The translations under genes were made by a program, and so were the position numbers. DNA of 64,000 nt, taken from the NCBI GenBank assembly GCA_965232485.1, contig OZ246975.1, forward strand, positions 1,116,001-1,180,000, given 5' to 3'. This document shows, piece by piece, positions 43,582 to 52,000 of this stretch. Numbering within the stretch: position 1 is the first letter of the stretch; the number at the start of each line of letters is the position of its first letter. This DNA is from VXPQ01 sp965232485 (GTDB lineage: Bacteria > Bacteroidota > Rhodothermia > Rhodothermales > VXPQ01). Below the pieces are notes generated by a model. The model made no database searches and was not told the origin of the DNA. It saw only the letters and a list, made by a program, of their open reading frames with translations.

Positions 43582-46149
43582 TTACACCACAAAGTTCACG
43601 ATGCGGCCGGGCACGTATATTTCCCGCTTCACGACGCGCTCTCCGATATGCTTCGCCACATTCTCCTCCCTGTGCGCCGCCTCGAGCGCCACCTCTTTTT
43701 CAGCCCCCTCCGGAATCGTGATCGTAGCCCGGGTCCGGCCATTCACCTGTACTGCGATCGCTACGGAATCTTCCTGTAAATATTCCCGCGCGACCTCCGG
43801 CCAGGGTTCGTAGGCCAGCGTCCGCTCCCCGCCCAGCCTGCGCCAGAGTTCCTCGCCGATATGCGGGGCGAACGGACTGAGCAGCAGCACAAACGGACGG
43901 GCTACTTCCTGCGGGACCGCATCCCATTTGTTGGCCGCGTTTACGAACTCCATCATGGCGGCAATGGCCGTGTTGAAATGCAGCCGCTCAATATCGGCGG
44001 TGACTTTCGCAATTGTCCTGTGCAACAGCCGCAACTGCTCCTGCGAGGCGGCGGCGTCCGTCCCGGAGCGCAACGCGCCTGCCTCGTCGTCGATCAGGAG
44101 GCGCCACGCGCGGTTCAGAAAGCGGTGCACCCCTTCGACCCCGCGCATGCTCCAGGGCTTCACCTGCTCCAGCGGCCCCATGAACATTTCGTACAGCCGG
44201 AGCGAATCCGCCCCGTATCGCCGCACCACATCTTCGGGATTGATCACATTGCCCCGACTCTTGCTCATCTTGTAGGCATGGGCGGCGACCGGAACCGATG
44301 CATCGTCCTTCAGCACGAATCCGTCCCCTTCCTTGCGCACGTCCGCCTCCGCGATGCGCTGCCCGTTGACCGCATACTCTATTTCCCCGAGAATCATGCC
44401 CTGATGGATGAGCCTGCGGAATGGTTCGGGCGTGCTCACTACGCCCGCATCGTAAAGCGCCTTGTGCCAGAACCGCGCATACAACAGATGCAACACGGCG
44501 TGCTCCGCGCCGCCTATGTAGAGATCGACCGGCATCCAGTAGCGCTCTTTTTCCGGATCAATCAGGAGGCGGTCATTGTGCGGATCGATGAACCGGAGAA
44601 AATACCAGCAAGACCCGGCCCACTGCGGCATGGTGTTCGTTTCCCGGAGGGCGGAAGCGCCGGTTTCGGGATCGACCGTATGCACCCATTCGGCGACCGA
44701 GGCGAGGGGGCCTTCGACATGCCCGGAGGGCTGGAAATCCGCAAGGTCGGGAAGGGTTACGGGGAGCGCATCTTCCGGGAGGGGCTTGGGAACGCCGTCC
44801 ACGAAAATCAGGGGAAAGGGTTCTCCCCAGTAGCGCTGCCGGCTGAACAGCCAGTCGCGCAGTTTGTAGTTGACCTTGGCGCGCCCGCATTCGTTGGCTT
44901 CGAGCCAGGCGATTATTTTCTTCCGGGCCGCCTCCGCGCGCAATCCATTGATGGAAACGCCGCGTTCGGCAACGCCCGGAATGGCCCGATCCTCGCTGCT
45001 GGAATGCACCGCCACGCCATCGCCGGTCCAGGCTTCCCTCGCTACATCGCCTCCGGAAATGACTTCCCGGATGGGCAGATCGAAGATTTTGGCGAACGCA
45101 TGGTCGCGCTCGTCGTGGGCCGGCACGGCCATGATGGCGCCCGTTCCGTAGGAAATCAGCACATAATCCGCGATCCAGACGGGAATGCGCTCGCCGTTCA
45201 CCGGATTGAGGGCGAATCCGCCCGTAAACACGCCTGTTTTGTCGCGTTGCAGTTCGGTGCGCTCCAGGTCGCTCTTCTGCGCCGCCGCATTGACATAGGC
45301 TTCCACCTCTTCCCGCCGGTCCGGCGTCGCGATCTTCGTCGCGAGGGAATGCTCCGGCGCCAGCACCATATACGTAGCCCCGAACAACGTATCCGGGCGC
45401 GTCGTGAATACGCGAATCGTTTCGTCCGGCAGGTCGCACGCAGGGAACGCCACTTCGGCCCCTTCGGACTTCCCGATCCAGTTGCGCTGCATTTCCTTGG
45501 TGCTTTCGGGCCAGTCGAGATCGTCCAGTCCTTCGAGCAACTGCTCCGCGTACTCCGTAATGCGCAGCATCCATTGCCGGAGCGGCTTGCGCACGCACTC
45601 GTAGCCTCCCACTTCGGATTTTCCGTCCACCACTTCTTCGTTGGCCAATGTCGTGCCCAGTTCAGGGCACCACCAGACAGGCGCCTCGCTCTGAAAGGCC
45701 AAGCCCCTTTCATACAGTTTGAGGAATATCCACTGGGTCCAGCGGAAATATTCGGGGGACGTCGTGTCTATCTCCCGGTCCCAGTCGTACGAAAAGCCGA
45801 GCATCTTGAGTTGCTCGCGGAAACGCGCAATGTTCGTTTCCGTGGTGACGCGCGGGTGGGTGTTCGTCTTGACCGCGTATTGCTCGGCGGGCAGGCCAAA
45901 GGCGTCCCAGCCTATCGCATGCAGCACGTTGAAGCCCTTCATGCGCTTGTAGCGCGCCAGGATGTCCGTGGCCGTATAGCCTTCAGGGTGTCCTACGTGC
46001 AGACCCGTTCCGCTCGGATACGGAAACATGTCCAGAATGTAGAATTTCTCTTTGTCCGGGTCCGGCTTGTCGGGCGTACGAAACGTCTTGGATTCTTCCC
46101 AGTACCGCCGCCACTGCCGCTCTATTTCGGCGAAGGGGTATCCGGCCAT
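43582..46149 (-). CDS. leuS: Leucyl-tRNA synthetase
   Basis: This is an 855-residue class I synthetase: YPSGTGLHVGHPEGYTATDILARYKRM with the HIGH box at 51-54, AIGWDAFGLPAEQYA, the connective editing domain (about 225-420, TTRPDTLFGATYMVLAPEH), KMSKSRGNVINPEDVVRRYGAD (KMSKS loop) and a C-terminal AIQVNGRTRATITIPEGA-like domain. Complete. A long plus-strand frame covering almost the whole gene (43861-46164) is an antisense shadow. Confidence 0.97.
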   Translation of the reverse strand: MAGYPFAEIERQWRRYWEESKTFRTPDKPDPDKEKFYILDMFPYPSGTGLHVGHPEGYTATDILARYKRMKGFNVLHAIGWDAFGLPAEQYAVKTNTHPRVTTETNIARFREQLKMLGFSYDWDREIDTTSPEYFRWTQWIFLKLYERGLAFQSEAPVWWCPELGTTLANEEVVDGKSEVGGYECVRKPLRQWMLRITEYAEQLLEGLDDLDWPESTKEMQRNWIGKSEGAEVAFPACDLPDETIRVFTTRPDTLFGATYMVLAPEHSLATKIATPDRREEVEAYVNAAAQKSDLERTELQRDKTGVFTGGFALNPVNGERIPVWIADYVLISYGTGAIMAVPAHDERDHAFAKIFDLPIREVISGGDVAREAWTGDGVAVHSSSEDRAIPGVAERGVSINGLRAEAARKKIIAWLEANECGRAKVNYKLRDWLFSRQRYWGEPFPLIFVDGVPKPLPEDALPVTLPDLADFQPSGHVEGPLASVAEWVHTVDPETGASALRETNTMPQWAGSCWYFLRFIDPHNDRLLIDPEKERYWMPVDLYIGGAEHAVLHLLYARFWHKALYDAGVVSTPEPFRRLIHQGMILGEIEYAVNGQRIAEADVRKEGDGFVLKDDASVPVAAHAYKMSKSRGNVINPEDVVRRYGADSLRLYEMFMGPLEQVKPWSMRGVEGVHRFLNRAWRLLIDDEAGALRSGTDAAASQEQLRLLHRTIAKVTADIERLHFNTAIAAMMEFVNAANKWDAVPQEVARPFVLLLSPFAPHIGEELWRRLGGERTLAYEPWPEVAREYLQEDSVAIAVQVNGRTRATITIPEGAEKEVALEAAHREENVAKHIGERVVKREIYVPGRIVNFVV

Positions 46150-46261
46150 GCCTGCTCTCGGTGAAGGAAATTATCGATCAAGGCGGGTCATACTCCTTGC
46201 GATGGAAAGGGTTCAGGGGAATGGCGCGGGAGCGAGAGGCGGAGAATGGGGCGGAACTGGC

Positions 46262-46450
46262 GCAGGGAGACGGCGCGGGGCGGCGGGAGACGGCGCGGGG
46301 CGGCGGGAGACGGCGCGGGGCGGGCGAGAGACGGCGCGGGGCGGCGGGAGACGGCGCGGGGCGGGCGAGAGACGGCGCGGGGCGGCGGGAGACGGCGCGG
46401 GGCGGGCGAGAGACGGCGCGGGGCGGGCGAGAGACGGCGCGGGGCGGGCG
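46262..46450. repeat. GC-rich 20/21-bp minisatellite (about 9 units)
   Basis: The core GACGGCGCGGGG recurs nine times, starting at 46269, 46289, 46309, 46330, 46350, 46371, 46391, 46412 and 46433. Units are of two types: 20 bp ending GGCGGCGGGA and 21 bp ending GGCGGGCGAGA. All three plus frames stay open as Arg/Gly/Ala low complexity, so those frames are not genes. It lies between leuS and the accessory island. Confidence 0.92.
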
Positions 46451-46453
46451 TCG

Positions 46454-46497
46454 CCTTAATTATTTAGGCTGAAAATTTTGAACCTTAATTATTAAGG
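46454..46497. repeat. Paired AT-rich palindromic element, locus 3
   Basis: CCTTAATTATTTAGG (46454-46468) and a perfect CCTTAATTATTAAGG (46483-46497) start 29 bp apart, with spacer CTGAAAATTTTGAA. It is the best-preserved pair and marks the left border of the island, directly after the minisatellite. The stop codon of the methylase remnant lies within the first palindrome. Confidence 0.7.
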
Positions 46498-46636
46498 CGC
46501 CGGGCAAATCGCTCGGCGAAACGGGGTTCGGAAAACAGGCCTTACAGCAGCATGTCGATAAGGTCGGCGCGCCACGCGCCGCCCGCATGATTGCGTCGAG
46601 CGGGAGGGCTACTTCAATGAATTTTTTGCGGGCCAT
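46460..46636 (-). pseudogene. Truncated DUF1156-type DNA methylase (N-terminal remnant)
   Basis: From ATG 46636 the frame reads MARKKFIEVALPLDAIMRAA, which matches the start of DUF1156-containing adenine-specific methylases (family start of the type KKFIEVALPL-AI). After about 20 residues the similarity stops and 38 unrelated codons lead to a TAA in the palindrome. The gene start overlaps the end of the PD-(D/E)XK-like gene, the arrangement expected of a former third gene in that operon. The rest of the methylase (several hundred codons) is missing. Confidence 0.6.
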
Positions 46637-47117
46637 GGGAGGTTCGCACTCGCGGAAGCGCAGATTTGAGTGGATCTCCACAGCGAATGAGCAAAGGGGC
46701 CGATTCGTATTCGCGCAGTTTGATTCTTGCGCTACGCAACGTTTTGAGGTCTTCCCGATGCACGCCTTTCCCGTGCGCCAGAATGGGCACGAACCGGAAA
46801 GCACTGTCGGGCGGCAGCCAGGAAGCAACGATATCGGCCCCGCCCTGGAGTTGGTCAAGGACCGAGCTCGACACAAATCCGCCGCTTTTCAACTCAATCG
46901 GCGCAACGTAGGCAACGCCCTTTTCTTCTCCGACAAACAGGTAGTCGCAACGCTTGCCGGTTTGCGCAATGTTCAGGCGATCGCAATCAAGATCGACGAC
47001 CACGCGATGTGCAGGCGCCTCTTCCATAGATACGCTACACCCGCGCTTGCGGCAGCGTTGGGCCCGGCAATCCTCGGAAACAACGCGGGAAACGGCCTGT
47101 ACTATCTTTCCGTTCAC
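46614..47117 (-). CDS. Small PD-(D/E)XK nuclease-like partner of the ATPase
   Basis: This is a 167-residue protein. KRCDYLFVGEEKGVAYVAPIELKSGG places D58, E75 and K77 in the spacing of a PD-(D/E)XK active site, followed by the helix SVLDQLQGGADIVASWL. Strand order looks like a minimal restriction-endonuclease fold. Its start overlaps the upstream ATPase stop by 4 nt (ATGA), so the two are coupled. Such ATPase-plus-nuclease pairs are frequent in phage-defence loci (PARIS- or Septu-like logic), but no named family is recognised. Nuclease activity is inferred. Confidence 0.6.
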   Translation of the reverse strand: MNGKIVQAVSRVVSEDCRAQRCRKRGCSVSMEEAPAHRVVVDLDCDRLNIAQTGKRCDYLFVGEEKGVAYVAPIELKSGGFVSSSVLDQLQGGADIVASWLPPDSAFRFVPILAHGKGVHREDLKTLRSARIKLREYESAPLLIRCGDPLKSALPRVRTSHGPQKIH

Positions 47118-48613
47118 GCTTCGCCGTCCTCCTGCAACCGATTGGAAATTCGTATTCCTTCGTTATACAGCGCTTCGGCGACCGGATCGAAGTCCGTTTG
47201 GAAAAGCCCTGTTTCCATATCCAGTTCCAGTTGCTTCACCATTGATCCTTTAGGGCGATTTTCGAATTTGAATAGCCATGCGCCTACCTGATCGGGACGA
47301 AGCGAAAGATCGCCATTGCGCTGAGATGGGGGCAATCCTGATCGCCGGACGATATTGGCAAGCGTTTCCAACACCCATTCGCTGTGCGTGGTGACGATCA
47401 CCCGGATTCCCGCGTGAACGAACGAAGCGATCTGACGGGTGAATTCGGCCTGCATGGCCGGGTGCAGGTGCGCTTCCGGCTCGTCGATAATCAACACATC
47501 GCCCGATTGAACGACATAGCGTAGATATAACGCGACCGGCGCCAGTTCCGATACGGTGGAAGATGCCTGCATCAGTGGCAACGCCTTTTTCCAGCCCTCG
47601 GGACGATAGAAAAACGATGGCAAGCCCAGCGGCGACGCTTCAATATCCACCGAACCGGCGAGCATGTCCTTGGCTTCCATGCCTTCGGCAAGCCGGGGCA
47701 TCCCTTGATCCCGCAGATCGGAAAGATCGCCAAATTGGACAAGTTGCTTCAGAAAATCGCCCACCACGCCCGAAAGGCCCGGCAGCGAATCGTTGCGACC
47801 CGGCTGCGAGGCCCGGTCGATCAACGAACCGAGCAGTACGCGATACGCACGCATGACGCCCGTGCGATCCGCAGGAAGGTAGTGCGCCGACGCATGCAGG
47901 GCGCCCAAAATCTGCGGCAAAAGGCTGTCCGCCAGATGCTCCATGAGGTCTCTGGAGGAGGCATTCCACCATGCTTGCTCTTCCCGAACGATCATCGGCG
48001 TCGTGACCTGGGCTTTCCAGCGCAGGTAGTCTGTTCCCGTGAAATCGTCTCTGATCGGCGCGTGTTCGTCGGCGGGCAACGACATGTCCTCGGAAAGAAT
48101 GGTGTGAATATCGTTTGATCCCTTTGCGGTGAGCGAAAACGCCTGTTCGAACAACAGGGAATCCGCCATAGCGTGCCTGCGCAAAGCGATGCGGGCGGTT
48201 TTCCGGCTTCCTTTGCGGGTCAGTGAACGGGCTTCGCTCAAGCCGAAACACCGGCAAAGTTCGTCTTCGAAATATGATCCGCGATCATGGATGACGGCGC
48301 GTATTTCCTCTCTCAGCGCATCGGGCAACGCGATTCGGCCTCCTGACAGGCTTTCCTGCCCCTCGCCTATCGCCTGCATCCATTCGGCAAGGGAATCGCG
48401 CAGCACAGGCCTTTTCGCCGGACGCCAGTGGCGCATTTCCCTGCGATGTCGGTTGAAATGCTGGTGCAGCGCATAAATCAGCGTCGCCAGGTACGATTTG
48501 CCCGTATTGCCCGGCCCTACGAACACCGTGAGCGGACGCAACTCAATCCGCGCCTCGACAATCGGACCGAAATTCGCTACGTCCAGCGTGGTATGTACGG
48601 ATGGGGTGCGCAT
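47114..48613 (-). CDS. AAA/ABC-type ATPase (AAA_15/OLD-like) of a putative defence pair
   Basis: This is a 499-residue protein: FGPIVEARIELRPLTVFVGPGNTGKSYLATLIYAL carries Walker A GPGNTGKS (about 33-40). A long helical insert with extra arginines follows, then PLMQASSTVSELAPVALYLRYV (signature region), Walker B VLIIDEPEAHLHP and the H-loop VIVTTHSEWVLE. This is the SMC/RecF-like head with helical insert of the AAA_15/OLD group. The downstream gene encodes a nuclease-like partner. A 47-bp relic of its P-loop region lies at 56866-56912. Confidence 0.85.
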   Translation of the reverse strand: MRTPSVHTTLDVANFGPIVEARIELRPLTVFVGPGNTGKSYLATLIYALHQHFNRHRREMRHWRPAKRPVLRDSLAEWMQAIGEGQESLSGGRIALPDALREEIRAVIHDRGSYFEDELCRCFGLSEARSLTRKGSRKTARIALRRHAMADSLLFEQAFSLTAKGSNDIHTILSEDMSLPADEHAPIRDDFTGTDYLRWKAQVTTPMIVREEQAWWNASSRDLMEHLADSLLPQILGALHASAHYLPADRTGVMRAYRVLLGSLIDRASQPGRNDSLPGLSGVVGDFLKQLVQFGDLSDLRDQGMPRLAEGMEAKDMLAGSVDIEASPLGLPSFFYRPEGWKKALPLMQASSTVSELAPVALYLRYVVQSGDVLIIDEPEAHLHPAMQAEFTRQIASFVHAGIRVIVTTHSEWVLETLANIVRRSGLPPSQRNGDLSLRPDQVGAWLFKFENRPKGSMVKQLELDMETGLFQTDFDPVAEALYNEGIRISNRLQEDGEA

Positions 48614-49046
48614 GGAGGGAGTTTACGCCGCGGCGCTGCAAGCTGCCCTGCGTCGAAAATCATAAATGCATAAATCAATTTAATCATTACGTATGACAAT
48701 GTCAATGTATTAAATATTTTAATTAAATTTAGTTCGATTCAAAATATTATGATATAGTCTCATGTTAAGAGTTAATTTTACATAAAATATCTTAATAATT
48801 CCATAAATTAATACAATAATGTAAATATAGTAAGCAATATATGAGATCAATTTTATTTTGTACATTTAACATGAAAATTTTTTATATGACCCTCTCTATT
48901 CCTCCCTACTCCACCTCGCACCCCTCTGTCCGGCGCGTATCGGTATCGCTTCCTGCTTAGCGACCCTGCCTAAAAAACCAACAGGGCATTGGAAGGAGTT
49001 CCGATCACAGTACGAAGCCCCCAAGTGCAAAGTAATTTCCAATAAA
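48614..49046. other. 433-bp AT-rich intergenic region with left copy of the 41-bp repeat
   Basis: From about 48660 to 48890 the sequence is roughly 80% A+T, in sharp contrast with the surrounding 55-60% GC, and has no gene. It precedes the ATPase start and probably carries its promoter. Bases 48904-48944 hold the left copy of the 41-bp direct repeat. From 48945 on lies the 3' flank of the helicase gene. No hairpin-plus-T-run terminator is evident. Confidence 0.5.
48904..48944. repeat. 41-bp direct repeat, left copy (candidate attachment site)
   Basis: Identical to 55733-55773 over 41 bases, beginning CCCTACTCCACCTCGCACCC. The right copy is the 3' end of the NTF2-like gene; this left copy lies in AT-rich non-coding DNA just outside the helicase gene. 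The pair encloses 6.8 kb. Confidence 0.8.
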
Positions 49047-52000
49047 TTATTGAGCAGGTAAATTCAAGTGGGCATTCATAAATTCCAAAGCTGTTTTTCT
49101 GTTCAGGTGAGGATGAGCAAACTGGTTACGATAGCTCCGCAAGCAACCATAACAACTCGAGTCACAGCCACAAGCACCTTGAACCCGTTCTCGTGCATTG
49201 CGGAGCACTTCTTTAAAGACACTCTCTCGTTCCAGTTGTGCCACCAGCCCGGCACCGCCAGGAACGTTGTCGTAAAGCACCACTGCGGATTCGCCAGGTC
49301 GGTCGCCACCAGTGATGGTCACGTTCAGGTCGGTATCTGGCACTTCCAATGTATCCGCCGCGCCCAAGAGGACTGCATAAGCGACGGAATATGCACCCCA
49401 TTGGCCACGCAGCCTTGGAAACTGTAGGCGCACGACATCCGTGGCGAGTTCGTGGCCGAGAGAGAACCACTCCAGAGTGCCTTTGCATTCGGAATTCGAC
49501 GGTGACTTGTGTTTGGCTTGCGGGCCCGCCATGTGGGCACCGCAGGAACGACAAATGTAGAAGCCCTCCCGGTTCCTGCCCTCGCATAGAATGACCAGCA
49601 CTCCGGGAACGGCTTTGGTTACCTGCACACCTAGGGTTGTTTTCGTTTCAGGTTGGGCATCAAAACCACGGAAAAAGGGTCGTGTGGTGTACAAGCGGCG
49701 CGCCCGTCCTTGCGGCTCCGAGGGCCTCTTGAACAAGGGCGTTACAAATCCGAACTCGGGAACTAGGTATTTCCGTGCACCGGGCCGCCCAGTCCCGTCG
49801 CCTTCGTTCCATTGCGTGAAGTTTCGCGCGTCGTCGTACCGGTAATGACGTACGGGCCATGCCTTACCAGTCACCGCCTTCACGCCACATGATTCCCACT
49901 CCAGCTTGTTGGCGACTACCTTGCCGCCGGGCGCGTACTCGGCAATAGCCTGGGACAGGTCACGCTGGAGCGCGACGCCAGTAGGGCGGGTGTCGCTGGA
50001 ACGGACATCAAGTTCGACGACATCGACCGGGAATCCGTACTTGGGAATGACGGCCTTTCGAGAAAGGAAGTTTAGAGTCTTTTCATCGGCGATAGTCTTC
50101 ATGCGCCTGCGGACACGCCCGATCAAGCTATCTTTTCCTTGCTCGAAGTACTCTCTACGGAGCGCCTCCATCTCGGTAAAGTCCGCGCAAACTTCCACTT
50201 CTACCAAGGCAAGGCGGCTGTCCGCGCCGGCGACATTTTGAATCCATTTATCGTCTTCCAGCCCCACTCGACCATGCATGTCCTCGGGCACGATACGGCA
50301 CAGAGAATCATATAATTCGGGGTTGGTTTCGCAAAAGTTACAAAGGTCCGCTGCTGCCTGTGGAAGCTGCCAATCACCAATAAAGTTCTCGACATTCTGG
50401 AACCTTATTCGGTCTTCCTTGAAGAACGCGGACAGGGCAACGGCAACCATGTGACGCAAGACGATCTTCTCGTTCGTCATGTGCAGACGTGGCGGATGTA
50501 TCTCGCCGTTGATCACGCGACCGACGGGATCCTCGTAATGATAGAGGTCGTGCGGATTGCGCCGGCAGTAAGTCAGCACCAAACCGGGCGTTCCACGGCG
50601 GCCCGCCCGTCCAGCACGTTGAGCATAATTGAACGATTCTGGTGGCACGTTGCGGAGAAACACAGACTCGAGATCGCCGAGGTCGACACCGACCTCAAAC
50701 GTGGTGGAGGAACTGAGAAGATTAATAGCACCGTTCTTGAACTTGTCCTGCCTCTGCCGCGCCTCCTCGGTGTCGATCTGCGCGGTATGTTCTTCCGCGC
50801 TTAGCGCCGGAGGCAATCCAGGACTCTCGTAGAGGATCCGGTAGTGGTTCCCGTCAAGGCGTTCACGATGAACTGGCGAGAGCGTGCCAGGGCATCCATT
50901 TCGTGGGCAGACGCCTCGAACGTTATAGCTGCTGAGCGTCGCACAGATGTTGCATTCCCATAGTTCGTCAAGTCTGATGGGCTTGATCCGAAGCCAGCGC
51001 GAATCCAGACAAAATGTGCCATTGCCCCGTGCGGGCGAAAGTACCGACTCGGGGGTATGATCCCGCAATGCGCGCCAAACATCCTTCATGAGATCCGTCG
51101 ACACAGCTTGCTTCTCGTCCTCCGACAGGCTGCTGTCTGTGAGCAATCGGTAAAGAAAGTGTTTGACAATCGCAGATTTGGGGCCACCCCATCGCAAAAC
51201 GTAGTGTCGTTTACTCGGCGGCGCGATGCCAAATGCCTGTGGTGGCCAAGGCGAGATGTCACTCCATGCTGGCGTTCCAGCACCCGCCGGCAAAGTCACG
51301 GCGCGGCGCGGGCGCATTTCGTCCAGTAAGTACCTGACAAGAGACAGCGCCTCGTCTTCGGTGAAATTCCATGGCGAGCACCGCATGGTGTCCGGCAAAC
51401 GCAGTTCCCGGGGGAGAGCGACAAACCACTTAATCAAGCCGACACCGTTCAAGGAAAGCCTTTTCTCGTCTGTCATGGCCTCGCGAAGAATCGACGTGAG
51501 CACCCGCCGGGTCTTCTGCTCCTTGGTATCCGCTTCGCTGAACAGGCCGGCTTTATCCCACTGCGTCAGCAAACGGTTTCGCAAATCGTCGATCGACAAG
51601 CCCTCCTCGGCGACATGTCCCGACCTAATGGCACGAAGGATAAGATTGCGGTCACGCAGTTTCTCATAGGAATCCTCGGCATACCAAGCGAAAAATGCTG
51701 CCTCCTGCCGGCTGTCGGCAAATGCCAGAACTTTGCGCCTTTCGTCGGGAAGCAGCTCGTGCAGTGCAGTGACAATGACAGTGTTGGGTCCATCCGATCC
51801 GTGTACGATCTCCTGAACGGGGTCGCCAATTCCGCCACGCCGATAGCCGCAGGTTTCGCACCGCTTCAACTGGTCTGGATGGCTGTCATGGGATTCGCAC
51901 TTCCTTACGCGAATGGGAGCGGCACAATCGCACCCCGGCGCCGACTTTGAAAGTGCACCGCAGCGTCTACACAGAAATTCCTCCCCAGAATCCGTTGGCA

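Noticed and set aside
46161..46472. Arg/Gly/Ala-rich plus-strand frames over the minisatellite
   Set aside because: All three frames are open because the 20/21-bp repeat lacks stop codons; the products are pure low complexity and no start context is present.
46454..46497. CRISPR-like reading of the repeated palindromes
   Set aside because: Only two 15-bp repeats per locus with 14-15-bp spacers; no array, no cas genes, and similar spacers recur between loci, which is opposite to CRISPR behaviour.
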